Notes under the pieces: model-generated
Database searches by the model: none
The model's input: the letters and a program-made list of their open reading frames with translations, nothing else
Told to the model about the DNA's origin: nothing
Part shown: positions 40,996-51,555 of the stretch, one piece after another
How positions within the stretch are numbered: the first letter of the stretch is position 1
How the letters are laid out: each line of letters opens with the position of its first letter
Made by a program: the position numbers and the translations under genes
Assembly: GCF_006227205.1 (NCBI RefSeq)
Contig: NZ_VCNG01000001.1
Span: 1-64,000, forward strand
Origin: Pseudomonas sp. ICMP22404
Lineage (GTDB): Bacteria; Pseudomonadota; Gammaproteobacteria; Pseudomonadales; Pseudomonadaceae
DNA length: 64,000 nucleotides
Direction: 5' to 3'

Positions 40996-41873
40996 TGGCC
41001 ACCTATGCGGTCGGCGACCTGCAAGGTTGCCTCAGCCCACTCAAGTGTTTGCTGGAGCGGGTCGCCTTCGACCCGCAGAAAGACACGTTGTGGCTGGTGG
41101 GCGATCTGGTCAACCGCGGTCCGCAATCGCTTGAGACGTTGCGCTTCCTCTTCAGCATCCGCCATTCCCTGGTGTGCGTGCTCGGCAATCACGACCTGCA
41201 CCTGTTGGCCGTCTGGCAAAACATAGAGCGTTTGAAGAAATCCGATACCTTGAAGGAAATCCTCGACGCCCCCGATTGCATCGAATTGTTGGAATGGCTG
41301 CGCCAGCAAAAGCTCATGCACTACGACGAACAGCGCAACCTGGCGCTGGTCCACGCCGGCATTCCGCCCCAGTGGTCCCTGCGCAGGGCGCTCAAGTGCG
41401 CCGGAGAAGTCGAACAGGCGCTACGCGACGACAACCTGTTCAGTCCCTACCTGGACGGCATGTATGGCAACGATCCAGTCAAATGGGACAACGACCTCAC
41501 CGGCGTGACCCGCCTTCGGGTCATCACCAATTACTTCACCCGCATGCGCTTCTGCACCCGCGACGGCAAGCTCGACCTCAAGGGCAAGGAAGGCATCGAG
41601 ACCGCACCACCCGGCTATGCACCCTGGTTCAAGCACAAGGAACGCAAGACCCGTAACCTGAAGATCATTTTCGGTCACTGGGCAGCCCTGCTGGGCCAAT
41701 GCGACGAGCCAGGACTCTTTGCTCTCGATACCGGCTGCGTGTGGGGCGAAGCGCTGACACTGATGAACATTGATACCGGCGAACGACTGCGTTGCGACTG
41801 CGACGAACAAGGTCACGCCAATCCCCATCAACACCCGACCATTGCGTCATCGCCGACCGGCACCGCCGTCTGA
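40995..41873 (+). CDS. apaH: Diadenosine tetraphosphatase
   Basis: Hydrolyses Ap4A to two ADP, and removes Np4 caps from RNA. The 292-residue metallophosphatase has [39 protein letters not shown] and the later FGHWAALLG. The reading frame is slightly longer than E. coli ApaH at the C-terminus. It is followed by glpE after 31 bases. Confidence 0.95.
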   Translation: MATYAVGDLQGCLSPLKCLLERVAFDPQKDTLWLVGDLVNRGPQSLETLRFLFSIRHSLVCVLGNHDLHLLAVWQNIERLKKSDTLKEILDAPDCIELLEWLRQQKLMHYDEQRNLALVHAGIPPQWSLRRALKCAGEVEQALRDDNLFSPYLDGMYGNDPVKWDNDLTGVTRLRVITNYFTRMRFCTRDGKLDLKGKEGIETAPPGYAPWFKHKERKTRNLKIIFGHWAALLGQCDEPGLFALDTGCVWGEALTLMNIDTGERLRCDCDEQGHANPHQHPTIASSPTGTAV

Positions 41874-41904
41874 TCGGCGCCTGGCCTGCTACAGGAGCCC
41901 TCCC

Positions 41905-42234
41905 ATGACTGAATTCAAACGTATTCCCCCGGCCCAAGCCCAGGCCCTGCGAGAGCAAGGCGCGGTCGTCGTCGACATCCGCGACCCTGCCACTTTTTCC
42001 GCCCTTCATATCAGCGGGTCCAAGCACCTGGATAACCATTCCCTGCATGACTTCATTACCAAGGCCGATCTTGACGCTCCGGTCGTGGTTGTTTGTTATC
42101 ACGGCAATTCCAGCCAGAGCGCAGCCGCCTATCTGGTCGGCCAGGGCTTCACCGATGTCTATAGCCTGGATGGCGGCTTTGAACTCTGGCGCACGACTTA
42201 TCCGTCAGAAACGGCGCAAGGCCCTCACGAATAA
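41905..42234 (+). CDS. glpE: Thiosulfate sulfurtransferase GlpE
   Basis: Single-domain rhodanese that passes sulfur from thiosulfate to thiol acceptors. The 109-residue product has the active-site loop CYHGNSS with Cys64. The start at 41905 follows AGGAG (41892-41896). It ends the apaG-apaH-glpE run before a hairpin (42252-42268). Confidence 0.93.
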   Translation: MTEFKRIPPAQAQALREQGAVVVDIRDPATFSALHISGSKHLDNHSLHDFITKADLDAPVVVVCYHGNSSQSAAAYLVGQGFTDVYSLDGGFELWRTTYPSETAQGPHE

Positions 42235-42251
42235 TTTTTTATCCCGCCCCA

Positions 42252-42268
42252 AACCCGCGTGGACCGCG
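42252..42268 (+). terminator. Likely terminator after glpE
   Basis: cccgcg and cgcggg (about 42253-42269 region, sequence cccgcgtggaccgcggg) form a 6-bp G+C stem with a 5-base loop, 18 bases past the glpE stop, followed by cttgag. The T-run is lacking, so confidence is limited. Confidence 0.4.
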
Positions 42269-42341
42269 GGCTTGAGCGATAGCAGACGAACGGTCTGCCA
42301 TAACTTATTACGCATTCCACCTGTGCCTCTCCGATTCCGAA

Positions 42342-42348
42342 CTATTCT
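42342..42348 (+). promoter_or_regulatory. Candidate RpoS-type -10 element for prkA
   Basis: CTATTCT differs by one base from the CTATACT often seen in RpoS-dependent promoters. The prkA-yeaH-ycgB genes are known in enterobacteria to be stationary-phase genes. No clear -35 is needed for this class. It is an inference from a short motif. Confidence 0.35.
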
Positions 42349-42534
42349 TAGCCTCAGGCCATCCAAAACAGGGGAGAGCCGGTACACCGGCGCGCGGATC
42401 ATCGGGAGTCAGCTTTCAGGGACCTTCATCCTGGAAGCATTCTGGGGGGATAAACGGCAGCTGGATTCCCAGCGGCTGACCAGCAACGACTGATTGATCC
42501 GACACCGGCTCCACGTATCGAGCGAGGTGACGTC

Positions 42535-44457
42535 ATGAGTATTTTTAGCCACTTCCAGCAACGTTTCGAGTCCACGCGGCAGGAGGAATACTCGCTGCAG
42601 GAATACCTCGAACTCTGCAAGCAGGACCGCAGTGCCTATGCATCGGCGGCAGAGCGTCTGTTGCTGGCAATCGGAGAACCCGAACTGCTGGATACCTCGA
42701 CCAACTCGAGGCTCTCGCGGATTTTTTCCAACAAGGTGATCCGCCGCTATCCGGCCTTTGAAGACTTCCACGGGATGGAAGAATGCATCGACCAGATCGT
42801 GTCCTATTTCCGCCACGCAGCCCAAGGCCTGGAGGAGAAGAAGCAAATCCTCTATCTGCTTGGCCCGGTGGGTGGCGGTAAATCGTCCCTGGCCGAAAAA
42901 CTCAAGCAACTGATCGAGAAGGTGCCCTTCTACGCGATCAAGGGCTCACCGGTCTTCGAATCGCCCCTGGGGCTGTTCAACGCCACCGAAGACGGCGCGA
43001 TCCTCGAAGAAGACTTTGGCATTCCACGCCGCTACCTCAACACCATCATGTCGCCATGGGCCACCAAGCGCCTGGCCGAGTTCGGCGGTGACATCAGCCA
43101 GTTCAAGGTGGTCAAACTCTACCCATCGATCCTCAACCAGATCGGGGTGGCCAAGACGGAACCGGGCGATGAGAACAACCAGGACATTTCGGCCCTGGTG
43201 GGCAAGGTCGATATCCGCAAGCTGGAAGAATTCCCGCAGAACGATGCCGATGCCTACAGCTACTCGGGCGCGCTGTGCAGGGCCAACCAGGGCCTGATGG
43301 AATTCGTCGAGATGTTCAAGGCGCCCATCAAAGTGCTGCACCCTTTGCTGACCGCAACCCAGGAAGGCAACTACAACAGTACCGAGGGCCTGGGGGCGAT
43401 TCCATTCAGTGGCATCCTGCTGGCTCACTCGAACGAGTCGGAATGGCACACCTTCCGTAACAACAAGAACAACGAAGCGTTCATCGACCGGATCTACATC
43501 GTCAAGGTGCCGTACTGCCTGCGGGTCACCGATGAGGTGAAGATCTACGACAAGCTGCTGTTCAACAGCTCACTGGCCAAGGCCCATTGCGCCCCCGACA
43601 CCTTGAAGATGCTGGCCCAGTTCACCGTGCTGTCGCGCCTCAAGGAGCCGGAGAACTCCAACATCTATTCGAAGATGCGGGTGTATGACGGTGAAAACCT
43701 CAAGGACACCGATCCGAAGGCCAAATCGATCCAGGAATACCGCGACAACGCGGGAGTCGATGAGGGCATGAACGGCCTGTCCACACGGTTCGCGTTCAAG
43801 ATCCTGTCCAAGGTCTTCAACTTCGACCCCCACGAAATCGCCGCCAACCCGGTTCACCTGTTGTACGTGCTGGAACAGCAGATCGAGCAGGAACAGTTCC
43901 AGGCGGAAACCCGTGAGCGGTACCTGCGCTTCCTCAAGGAATACCTGGCCCCGCGTTATATCGAGTTCATTGGCAAGGAGATCCAGACCGCGTACCTGGA
44001 GTCCTACAGCGAATATGGCCAGAACATCTTCGACCGCTACGTGCTGTACGCAGACTTCTGGATTCAGGATCAGGAATACCGCGATCCGGAAACCGGGGAA
44101 ATTCTCAACCGCGTAGCGCTCAACGAGGAGCTGGAAAAAATCGAGAAGCCGGCAGGCATCAGCAATCCGAAGGATTTCCGCAACGAAATCGTCAACTTCG
44201 TATTGCGGGCGCGAGCCAACAACAACGGCAAGAACCCCACCTGGCTCAGCTACGAAAAGCTGCGGGTGGTTATCGAGAAGAAAATGTTCTCCAACACCGA
44301 GGACCTGTTGCCGGTCATCAGCTTCAACGCCAAGGCCAGCAAGGAGGACCAGCAAAAACACAACGACTTCGTCACACGCATGGTCGAACGTGGCTACACC
44401 GACAAACAGGTACGGCTGCTTTCCGAGTGGTATCTGCGGGTCCGGAAATCGCAGTGA
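42535..44457 (+). CDS. prkA: PrkA/YeaG family AAA+ serine protein kinase
   Basis: Predicted stress kinase. The 640-residue product has an AAA+ domain with Walker A (LLGPVGGGKSSLAEKL, about residue 105) and a C-terminal PrkA kinase-like domain. In E. coli YeaG acts with YeaH in nutrient and nitrogen stress. It heads a three-gene cluster with yeaH and ycgB. The ATG follows GAGCGAGG. The leader is long and GGA-rich. Confidence 0.94.
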   Translation: MSIFSHFQQRFESTRQEEYSLQEYLELCKQDRSAYASAAERLLLAIGEPELLDTSTNSRLSRIFSNKVIRRYPAFEDFHGMEECIDQIVSYFRHAAQGLEEKKQILYLLGPVGGGKSSLAEKLKQLIEKVPFYAIKGSPVFESPLGLFNATEDGAILEEDFGIPRRYLNTIMSPWATKRLAEFGGDISQFKVVKLYPSILNQIGVAKTEPGDENNQDISALVGKVDIRKLEEFPQNDADAYSYSGALCRANQGLMEFVEMFKAPIKVLHPLLTATQEGNYNSTEGLGAIPFSGILLAHSNESEWHTFRNNKNNEAFIDRIYIVKVPYCLRVTDEVKIYDKLLFNSSLAKAHCAPDTLKMLAQFTVLSRLKEPENSNIYSKMRVYDGENLKDTDPKAKSIQEYRDNAGVDEGMNGLSTRFAFKILSKVFNFDPHEIAANPVHLLYVLEQQIEQEQFQAETRERYLRFLKEYLAPRYIEFIGKEIQTAYLESYSEYGQNIFDRYVLYADFWIQDQEYRDPETGEILNRVALNEELEKIEKPAGISNPKDFRNEIVNFVLRARANNNGKNPTWLSYEKLRVVIEKKMFSNTEDLLPVISFNAKASKEDQQKHNDFVTRMVERGYTDKQVRLLSEWYLRVRKSQ

Positions 44458-44470
44458 GGCAGTGAAGCGA

Positions 44471-44532
44471 CAAGCAGCAAGCCATGGGCTACAAGGGCGC
44501 TCACCGTCCTTGTGCTCACGGCTTGCAGCTTG
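44471..44532 (+). repeat. Hairpin repeat between prkA and yeaH
   Basis: caagcagcaagcc (44471-44483) pairs with ggcttgcagcttg (44520-44532) with one mismatch; inside, acaagg (44491-44496) pairs with ccttgt (44508-44513). More copies of the aagctt-type motif follow up to 44552. It fills most of the 111-base gap between two genes of one cluster, so it may lower read-through or protect the prkA mRNA. Confidence 0.6.
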
Positions 44533-44568
44533 AAGCTGGGAACTTGAAGCTGCCCCGGAGGGCTCCCC

Positions 44569-45840
44569 ATGAGCTATGTGATCGACCGACGCCTCAATGG
44601 CAAGAACAAGAGCACGGTGAACCGCCAGCGATTCCTGCGGCGATACCGTGACCACATCAAGAAGGCCGTGGAAGAAGCGGTCAGCCGCCGTTCCATTACC
44701 GACATGGAACATGGCGAACAGATCAGCATTCCCGGCCGCGACATCGACGAGCCGGTGCTGCACCATGGCCGCGGCGGCAAACAGACCGTCGTGCACCCCG
44801 GCAACAAGGAATTCACCAGCGGCGAGCACATCCCTCGCCCGCCGGGTGGAGGCGGTGGCAAGGGGCCCGGCAAGGCCGGTAACTCCGGCGAGGGCATGGA
44901 CGAGTTCGTGTTCCAGATTACCCAGGAAGAATTCCTGGAGTTCATGTTCGAAGACCTGGAGCTGCCAAACCTGGTCAAACGCAACCTGACCGGCACCGAT
45001 ACCTTCAAGACCGTGCGCGCCGGCATCAGCAATGAAGGCAATCCATCTCGGATCAATATCATCCGCACGCTCCGGTCAGCCCACGCCCGGCGCATCGCCC
45101 TGTCGGGCAGCAGCCGGGCGAAACTGCGCGAGGTCAAGGAAGAGCTGGCTCGACTGAAGCGCGAGGAACCTGACAATTTCGGCGACATTCAGGACCTGGA
45201 AGCGGAAATAGAGAAACTCAGCGCCCGTATCCACCGGGTTCCGTTCCTCGACACCTTCGACCTCAAGTACAACTTGTTGGTCAAACAGCCAAACCCCAGC
45301 TCCAAGGCCGTGATGTTCTGCCTGATGGACGTTTCAGGCTCCATGACCCAAGCCACCAAAGATATCGCCAAGCGATTCTTCATCCTGCTGTATCTGTTTC
45401 TCAAGCGGAACTACGACAAGATCGATGTGGTGTTCATCCGCCATCACACCAGCGCCAGGGAAGTGGATGAAGAAGAGTTCTTCTACTCCAGGGAAACCGG
45501 CGGCACCATCGTCTCCAGCGCCTTGAAACTGATGCAGGAAATCATGGCCGAGCGTTATCCGGCCAATGAATGGAACATCTATGCAGCCCAGGCGTCCGAC
45601 GGGGACAACTGGAACGACGACTCACCGATCTGCCGTGACATCCTGATCAACCAGATCATGCCGTTCGTCCAGTACTACACTTATGTGGAGATTACGCCAC
45701 GGGAACATCAGGCCCTGTGGTATGAATACGAACGCATCGCCGAAGCCTTTTCCGACACTTTTGCGCAACAGCAACTGGTCTCGGCCGGGGATATCTACCC
45801 GGTCTTCCGTGAACTCTTCCAGCGCAGGTTAGTGACATGA
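44569..45840 (+). CDS. yeaH: YeaH family protein (DUF444, VWA-like)
   Basis: Partner of PrkA, function not established. The 423-residue product has a basic N-terminus, a glycine-rich linker ([14 protein letters not shown], about residues 90-105) and a C-terminal von Willebrand A-like domain with a metal-site motif ([15 protein letters not shown]). An AAA+ protein beside a VWA protein recalls MoxR-VWA pairs. It overlaps ycgB by 4 bases (45837-45840). The ATG at 44569 follows CCGGAGGG. Confidence 0.92.
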   Translation: MSYVIDRRLNGKNKSTVNRQRFLRRYRDHIKKAVEEAVSRRSITDMEHGEQISIPGRDIDEPVLHHGRGGKQTVVHPGNKEFTSGEHIPRPPGGGGGKGPGKAGNSGEGMDEFVFQITQEEFLEFMFEDLELPNLVKRNLTGTDTFKTVRAGISNEGNPSRINIIRTLRSAHARRIALSGSSRAKLREVKEELARLKREEPDNFGDIQDLEAEIEKLSARIHRVPFLDTFDLKYNLLVKQPNPSSKAVMFCLMDVSGSMTQATKDIAKRFFILLYLFLKRNYDKIDVVFIRHHTSAREVDEEEFFYSRETGGTIVSSALKLMQEIMAERYPANEWNIYAAQASDGDNWNDDSPICRDILINQIMPFVQYYTYVEITPREHQALWYEYERIAEAFSDTFAQQQLVSAGDIYPVFRELFQRRLVT

Positions 45841-47402
45841 CCGCCAAAAAAGAGCAGAAGCGCCAACCCATCTCCACCGGCTCCGAATGGACGTTCGAGC
45901 TTATCCAGGCCTACGACCGCGAAATCAGCCGTATTGCGGACCGTTATGCCCTCGACACCTACCCCAACCAGATCGAGGTGATCACCGCCGAGCAAATGAT
46001 GGACGCCTACGCGTCGGTCGGCATGCCGCTGGGTTATCACCACTGGTCCTATGGCAAGCACTTCCTCAGCACTGAAAAATCCTACAGTCGCGGTCAGATG
46101 GGGCTGGCTTATGAGATCGTGATCAATTCCGACCCCTGCATCGCCTATCTGATGGAAGAAAACACCATTTGCATGCAGGCACTGGTGGTGGCGCACGCGT
46201 GCTATGGCCATAACAGTTTCTTCAAGGGCAACTACCTGTTCCGAACCTGGACCGACGCCAGTTCGATCATCGATTACCTGGTATTCGCCAAGCAGTACAT
46301 CATGCAATGCGAGGAGCGCCACGGCATCGATGCCGTGGAAGACCTCCTGGACTCCTGCCATGCCCTGATGAACTATGGGGTGGACCGCTACAAAAGGCCG
46401 TATCCGATTTCCGCCGAAGAAGAACGCCGGCGCCAGAAGGACCGTGAAGAACACCTGCAAAAGCAGATCAACGACCTGTGGCGCACCATTCCCAAGGGCG
46501 CCGACAAGTACAGCGAGAAGGACAACGCGCGATTCCCCGCCGAACCCCAGGAAAACATTCTCTATTTCATCGAAAAACACGCACCGTTGCTGGAGCCGTG
46601 GCAGCGGGAGATTGTGCGCATCGTGCGCAAGATTGCCCAGTACTTCTACCCGCAACGCCAGACCCAGGTCATGAACGAGGGGTGGGCCACGTTCTGGCAC
46701 TACACCTTGATGAACGACCTGTATGACGAAGGCCTGGTCACCGACGGCTTCATGATGGAGTTCCTGACATCCCACACCAGCGTGGTGTTCCAACCCGGAT
46801 TCGACAGCCCTTATTACAGCGGTATCAACCCTTACGCATTGGGTTTTGCCATGTACCGCGACATACGACGCATGTGCGAGGCCCCCACCGAAGAGGACCG
46901 TCGCTGGTTTCCGGAAATTGCCGGCTCGGACTGGTTATCCACGATCAAATTCGCCATGAGCAGCTTCAAGGACGAGAGTTTTATCCTGCAGTACCTCTCG
47001 CCCAAGGTGATCCGCGACCTGAAACTGTTCAGCATTCTCGATGACGACCAGAAGGACGACCTGCTGGTGCCCGCCATCCACGACGAAAGCGGCTACCGCA
47101 TCATCCGCGAAACCCTGGCCGCTCAGTACAACCTGGGCAATCGCGAGCCTAACGTACAGATCTACAGCATCGACCGGCGAGGAGATCGTTCGCTGACCTT
47201 GCGTCACCAGGCGCACAACCGCAAACCGCTGGGTGACTCTACCGATGAGGTGCTCAAGCATTTGCATCGCCTGTGGGGCTTCGACATACACCTGGAAACC
47301 CTGCAGGGCGACCAGGTCATGAAAACCCACCATGTCCCCCCCAGAAACGAACAGACTGAAGGCGATTACGGCCGCCTGGACCTGGCCGTCATCCATCTTT
47401 GA
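45837..47402 (+). CDS. ycgB: SpoVR family protein YcgB
   Basis: Conserved protein of unknown activity, 521 residues, with the SpoVR signature regions ([35 protein letters not shown]). The His- and Glu-rich conserved blocks (for example [20 protein letters not shown], quoted here as [15 protein letters not shown]) suggest metal binding, an inference. It is translationally coupled to yeaH and completes the PrkA-YeaH-YcgB triad. Confidence 0.93.
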   Translation: MTAKKEQKRQPISTGSEWTFELIQAYDREISRIADRYALDTYPNQIEVITAEQMMDAYASVGMPLGYHHWSYGKHFLSTEKSYSRGQMGLAYEIVINSDPCIAYLMEENTICMQALVVAHACYGHNSFFKGNYLFRTWTDASSIIDYLVFAKQYIMQCEERHGIDAVEDLLDSCHALMNYGVDRYKRPYPISAEEERRRQKDREEHLQKQINDLWRTIPKGADKYSEKDNARFPAEPQENILYFIEKHAPLLEPWQREIVRIVRKIAQYFYPQRQTQVMNEGWATFWHYTLMNDLYDEGLVTDGFMMEFLTSHTSVVFQPGFDSPYYSGINPYALGFAMYRDIRRMCEAPTEEDRRWFPEIAGSDWLSTIKFAMSSFKDESFILQYLSPKVIRDLKLFSILDDDQKDDLLVPAIHDESGYRIIRETLAAQYNLGNREPNVQIYSIDRRGDRSLTLRHQAHNRKPLGDSTDEVLKHLHRLWGFDIHLETLQGDQVMKTHHVPPRNEQTEGDYGRLDLAVIHL

Positions 47403-47465
47403 TCCCGTTTTCGCCTCCGTTGGCCCGACGCAAAGGTTATCCTGTCGGATCAACGGAGGTTTTTT

Positions 47466-48692
47466 ATGCAGATCTATAAAGTCGGCGGCGCCGTTCGCGA
47501 TCGCTTGCTGGGCATCCCCGTCGCCGACATCGACCGGGTCGTGGTGGGCGCCACCGCCGAGGAAATGCTCGCCAAAGGGTTTCGCCCCGTGGGTGCTGAC
47601 TTTCCCGTGTTTCTCGACCCGCGCACGGGCGAGGAATACGCCCTCGCCCGCACGGAACGCAAAAGCGGCCGGGGTTACGGCGGCTTCGTGTTTCATGCCA
47701 GCCCTGAAGTCACCCTTGAGGAAGACCTGGTTCGCAGGGACCTGACGATCAATGCCATGGCGGAAGATGATCATGGCAACCTCACCGACCCCTACCACGG
47801 CCAGCGCGACCTCGAAGCCCGCCTGCTGCGCCACGTTTCTCCGGCGTTTGCCGAAGATCCGCTCCGAGTCCTGCGGGTTGCCCGCTTTGCCGCCCGTTAT
47901 GCTCCGCTGGGTTTCAAGGTTGCGGACGAGACTCTGGAGCTGATGCGCCAGCTCAGCGATTCTGGCGAACTGGAAGCCTTGACCGCCGAGCGCAGCTGGA
48001 AGGAAATTTCCCGCGCCCTCATGGAAAACCAGCCACAGGTGTTCATCCAGGTCCTGCGCGACTGCGATGCCCTGAAGGTCCTGATGCCTGAGGTCGATGC
48101 GCTATTCGGCGTGCCGCAACCCGAAGCCCATCACCCGGAAATCGATACCGGCGTACACACCCTGAGCGTGCTGGAACAGGCCGCCCTGCATCAACAACCG
48201 CTGACAGTCCGCTGGGCCTGCCTGTTGCATGATCTCGGCAAAGCCCTGACACCCGAGCAGGATTGGCCGCGACACATCGCCCATGAGCACAAGGGATTGA
48301 AACCGATCAAGGCGGTTAACGAACGCTTCAAAGTGCCACGGGACTGCCAGGAATTGGCGCTATTGGTTGGGCAATATCACACCCATGGCCATCGTGCGCT
48401 CGAATTGAAAGCGTCCACCTTGCTCGAATTGCTACAAAGCTTTGATGTGTACCGCCGCCCCCAGCGCTTCGAAGAGTTTATCGCAGCCTGCGAAATGGAT
48501 GCCCGAGGCCGCAAAGGCCTGGAAAATCGAAGTTATCCACAAGCGGATTATCTGCGCGGCGCGGCAGCGGTGGCGCGCGGGGTGGCGGTGCAGCCATTGC
48601 TGGAGAAAGGCTTCAAAGGGCCTGAACTGGGGGAGGCGATCAAGCGCGAGCGGCTCAGGGCTTTGAAAGCGTACAAGGAGGGAGCGAACTGA
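47466..48692 (+). CDS. cca: Multifunctional CCA-adding protein
   Basis: Adds and repairs the CCA end of tRNAs; the HD domain gives phosphatase/phosphodiesterase activity. The 408-residue product has the class II nucleotidyltransferase start ([13 protein letters not shown], then [10 protein letters not shown]), [10 protein letters not shown], and the HD motif in [16 protein letters not shown] strong ribosome site (CGGAGG) precedes the ATG. It is convergent with folK, with a REP pair between. Confidence 0.96.
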   Translation: MQIYKVGGAVRDRLLGIPVADIDRVVVGATAEEMLAKGFRPVGADFPVFLDPRTGEEYALARTERKSGRGYGGFVFHASPEVTLEEDLVRRDLTINAMAEDDHGNLTDPYHGQRDLEARLLRHVSPAFAEDPLRVLRVARFAARYAPLGFKVADETLELMRQLSDSGELEALTAERSWKEISRALMENQPQVFIQVLRDCDALKVLMPEVDALFGVPQPEAHHPEIDTGVHTLSVLEQAALHQQPLTVRWACLLHDLGKALTPEQDWPRHIAHEHKGLKPIKAVNERFKVPRDCQELALLVGQYHTHGHRALELKASTLLELLQSFDVYRRPQRFEEFIAACEMDARGRKGLENRSYPQADYLRGAAAVARGVAVQPLLEKGFKGPELGEAIKRERLRALKAYKEGAN

Positions 48693-48734
48693 CAGGGCTT
48701 CATGCCCGCTTGCACATTCAACGGACGAGTGACC

Positions 48735-48808
48735 GCCATCGCGAGCAGGCTCGCCCCCACAGTGTCGGTATCGGATACCTCTGTGGGAGCGAGCCTGCTC
48801 GCGATGGC
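48735..48808. repeat. REP pair between cca and folK
   Basis: Units at 48735-48762 (ctcgccccc variant, one base changed) and 48781-48808, in the same reversed arrangement as the pair at 28329. The right unit ends 2 bases from the folK stop, so it is the 3' end of both convergent transcripts. Confidence 0.88.
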
Positions 48809-48809
48809 G

Positions 48810-49337
48810 TCAGGAAATTCGCAACAGGTCCGAAGACGTCAGCTGCTCGCCCCGCCATTCAAAAGCCACCGGCGCCAGGACCTGATCAATCTGCGATTCG
48901 TCCCACAACGTGGCAAAACTTTTACCTACGCTTGGGTGAACGCGATCCGGCGCAATCAACGACAATGGCCACAAGACAAAGGCATTTTTCAGAATTTCCG
49001 CTCGCGGCAGAATCAGACCATCGAAATTGCCGACCTGCTCGCCATACAACAACACGTCGATGTCCAGCGGCAGCCCCTTGCGGTCCGGTGCATAACGACC
49101 ATTATCCGCCTCGATGCACTTGAGACGACGATCCAGTTCCATCAACGGCAGGTCCGTGAAGGCCGACACGACGAAATTGAAGAAAGGCCCACTCTTGATG
49201 CCCACCGGCTGGCTCTCGAACACCGCCGAACAGCGCATGTCCACCAGAAACGCCGCAAGGGCTTCAAGCCCCGCGCACAAATGGGTTTCGCGCTCGATAT
49301 TGCTGCCGAGCCCGAGAAAAACCTGTGTCAGCGACAT
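48810..49337 (-). CDS. folK: HPPK-like folate biosynthesis pyrophosphokinase
   Basis: Transfers pyrophosphate to 6-hydroxymethyl-dihydropterin. The 175-residue product has VFLGLGSNIERE at the start and the catalytic block LDIDVLLYGEQVGN plus LILPRAEI. It overlaps folB by 10 bases on the same strand, so the two folate steps are coupled. Confidence 0.94.
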   Translation of the reverse strand: MSLTQVFLGLGSNIERETHLCAGLEALAAFLVDMRCSAVFESQPVGIKSGPFFNFVVSAFTDLPLMELDRRLKCIEADNGRYAPDRKGLPLDIDVLLYGEQVGNFDGLILPRAEILKNAFVLWPLSLIAPDRVHPSVGKSFATLWDESQIDQVLAPVAFEWRGEQLTSSDLLRIS

Positions 49338-49681
49338 CCGCGCTCGATCTCCACACCCACTCCGCTGGCCGCCGGAACCGCGCCAGGCTTGGTTACTTTC
49401 AGACGCAACCAGGTAATCTTGAACTCATCCATCAGTTCCTGGGCCAGCCGCTCGGCGAAAGTCTCGACCAACTCGAACCGGGCCTGCTCGGCAAATGCCT
49501 GGATGCGCGATGTGACACTGGCGTAGTCGAGCGCCAGACTCAGGTCATCGCCTGCGGCGGCCGGGCGATTATCCCAAGCGAAACGCAGATCCAGCCGCAG
49601 GCACTGTCGGATGTCTCGCTCCCAGTCGTAGGCACCGATTACCGTGTCGACTTCCAGGCCCTCGATAAACACTCTGTCCAA
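49328..49681 (-). CDS. folB: Dihydroneopterin aldolase
   Basis: Cleaves dihydroneopterin to the folate precursor. The 117-residue product has [20 protein letters not shown] and the substrate-binding ETFAERLAQ with its conserved Glu. The start is TTG at 49681, chosen because GGAGAAG (49687-49693) lies 5 bases before it and family proteins begin at this point; a TTG eight codons upstream has no ribosome site. It is divergent from plsY. Confidence 0.92.
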   Translation of the reverse strand: MDRVFIEGLEVDTVIGAYDWERDIRQCLRLDLRFAWDNRPAAAGDDLSLALDYASVTSRIQAFAEQARFELVETFAERLAQELMDEFKITWLRLKVTKPGAVPAASGVGVEIERGCR

Positions 49682-49755
49682 GCACTCTTCTCCGCAGCAC
49701 GACAAGGGCGCAATGCGCCGTTAGAATCAGGGCATCCTCGCCCGGAATAGTTAGC

Positions 49756-50325
49756 ATGTTTTGGTTACTGGCGATCCTCGCCTACCTGCTCGGCTCGCTG
49801 TCCTTCGCCATTGTGCTCAGCCGCCTGACGGGTCACCCCGACCCGCGAATGAGTGGTTCAGGCAATGCCGGCGCCACCAACATGCTGCGCCTGGCCGGAC
49901 GCAAACTCGCCGTCCTGACCTTGCTTGGCGACCTCTGCAAAGGCCTTGTGCCAGTCCTGATCGCCAGCCTTGCAGGGCTTTCCTTGCAGCAACAGGCCTG
50001 GATCGGTGTCTGCGCGGTCATCGGTCATCTGTTCCCGCTGTACTTCCGCTTTCGGGGCGGCAAGGGTGTCGCCACCGCCGCCGGCATGCTGCTGGGCCTG
50101 TATCCGCCCGCCGCACTGCTGGCCGTCTCGGCCTGGCTGCTGATGTTCTACCTGACCCGCACCAGCTCATTGGCTGCACTGATCGCCACTCCGCTGACCC
50201 TGCCGTTGCTAGCCTGGCAGGAACCCGAGGCCTTGCTGCCAATGACCGCACTGGTGGCGCTGATCGTCTGGCGTCACCGGGGCAATCTACGCGACCTGTT
50301 CGCCGGGCGCGAACGGCATTTTTAA
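49756..50325 (+). CDS. plsY: Glycerol-3-phosphate acyltransferase PlsY
   Basis: Membrane enzyme that acylates glycerol-3-phosphate from acyl-phosphate, the first phospholipid step. The 189-residue product has about five helices and the three conserved motifs ([28 protein letters not shown] and the late [12 protein letters not shown]). The start MFWLLAIL is standard. It is convergent with tsaD, stops 5 bases apart. Confidence 0.94.
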   Translation: MFWLLAILAYLLGSLSFAIVLSRLTGHPDPRMSGSGNAGATNMLRLAGRKLAVLTLLGDLCKGLVPVLIASLAGLSLQQQAWIGVCAVIGHLFPLYFRFRGGKGVATAAGMLLGLYPPAALLAVSAWLLMFYLTRTSSLAALIATPLTLPLLAWQEPEALLPMTALVALIVWRHRGNLRDLFAGRERHF

Positions 50326-50330
50326 ATACT

Positions 50331-51356
50331 TCACAACGGCGACAGCTGCTCCATGGGCCAGCGCGCCTGCACACTGATCGCCAGGCTTTCCTGTTGGCCA
50401 GCCTGCAGGCGCTGACAGCCGGCAAAGGCGATCATCGCGCCGTTATCGGTGCAGAATTGCGGCCGGGCGTAATAAACATCGCCTTTCATGTCGCCAAGCA
50501 TTTTTTCCAGCGACACCCGCAGGGCCTTGTTCGCGCTCACGCCGCCGGCGATGACCAGGCGCTTGAGCCCGGCCTGTTTCAGGGCGCGCTTGCATTTGAT
50601 GGTCAAAGTCTCCACCACGGCCTGCTGGAACGCCAGCGAGATGTCGCAACGGGCTTGCTCATGGTCGCCCCCGGCGCTGACGCACTGTTGCCAGGTGTTC
50701 AGGGCGAAGGTCTTCAAGCCACTGAAACTGAAATCCAGCCCCGGGCGGTCGCACATCGGCCGGGGAAACAGGAAGCGTCCTTCAACCCCTTGAGTCGCTA
50801 GCCGTGCGATTTCCGGTCCACCCGGATAATTGAGGCCCATCATCTTTGCGGTTTTGTCAAAAGCTTCGCCAGCCGCGTCGTCCAGGCTTTCCCCCATCAG
50901 CGCGTATTGACCGATACCGTCGACGCGGACCAGTTGCGTATGGCCGCCGGAAACCAACAAAGCGACGAACGGAAACTCTGGCGGCTGCGGCTCCAGCATG
51001 GGTGCCAGCAGATGGCCTTCCATGTGATGCACGCCCAAGGCGGGTATGCCCCAGGCAAAAGCCAGCGCCTGGGCACAGGAAGCCCCGACCAACAACGCCC
51101 CCACCAGGCCCGGCCCGGCGGTGTAGGCAACGGCATCGATCTCGGTCGGCACACAGTCGGCTTCGGCCAGGACCTGACGTATCAGGGGCAGCATGCGCTT
51201 GACGTGATCGCGGGACGCAAGCTCGGGCACCACGCCGCCGTAGGCGCGGTGCAGGTCGATCTGACTGAACAGCGCATCGGCCAGCAGGCCGCGTTCACTG
51301 TCGTAAAGCGCGACGCCGGTTTCGTCGCAGGAAGTTTCTAATCCCAGTACTAGCAT
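50331..51356 (-). CDS. tsaD: tRNA N6-threonylcarbamoyladenosine transferase
   Basis: Makes t6A37 in ANN-decoding tRNAs with TsaB and TsaE. The 341-residue product has [16 protein letters not shown], the metal-binding [10 protein letters not shown], and SGGHTQLV and [10 protein letters not shown] for nucleotide binding. It is divergent from rpsU, a well-conserved arrangement. Confidence 0.97.
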   Translation of the reverse strand: MLVLGLETSCDETGVALYDSERGLLADALFSQIDLHRAYGGVVPELASRDHVKRMLPLIRQVLAEADCVPTEIDAVAYTAGPGLVGALLVGASCAQALAFAWGIPALGVHHMEGHLLAPMLEPQPPEFPFVALLVSGGHTQLVRVDGIGQYALMGESLDDAAGEAFDKTAKMMGLNYPGGPEIARLATQGVEGRFLFPRPMCDRPGLDFSFSGLKTFALNTWQQCVSAGGDHEQARCDISLAFQQAVVETLTIKCKRALKQAGLKRLVIAGGVSANKALRVSLEKMLGDMKGDVYYARPQFCTDNGAMIAFAGCQRLQAGQQESLAISVQARWPMEQLSPL

Positions 51357-51443
51357 GGGTTTGCGCCTTGTGGAGGCTGAATTCGAAGGCGCGCATAATA
51401 GTCGCCACGTTGTGCCCCGACCAGCGGTTTTCGATCAGAGGCT

Positions 51444-51472
51444 TTGCATTCCTGGCGTTGAGGGGTTAACAT
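51444..51472 (+). promoter_or_regulatory. Candidate rpsU promoter
   Basis: TTGCAT (51444-51449), a 17-base spacer and TAACAT (51467-51472), about 85 bases before rpsU. It is the best sigma-70 match in the 199-base gap between tsaD and rpsU. Confidence 0.45.
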
Positions 51473-51555
51473 CCGCAACCCTTAAAAACCGACGTCTTCA
51501 AGTGCTCTTTTGCCGCGAGGATGTTGACCCCGGTAATGAATGAAGGTAGCTCTGG

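Larger units (their letters stand above)
42235..42534 (+). other. glpE-prkA intergenic region and prkA leader
   Basis: 300 bases without a gene. It has the hairpin above, an inverted repeat gcagac/gtctgc (about 42283-42299), a candidate stationary-phase -10 element CTATTCT (42342-42348), and a leader of about 180 bases with seven GGA trinucleotides. A small reading frame crosses it but has no good start and shows no protein features. Confidence 0.6.

Noticed and set aside
42047-42493. 148-codon frame overlapping glpE and running into the prkA leader
   Set aside because: It starts inside glpE in another frame, has no ribosome site, and its product has no recognisable features. The region is better read as an untranslated leader.
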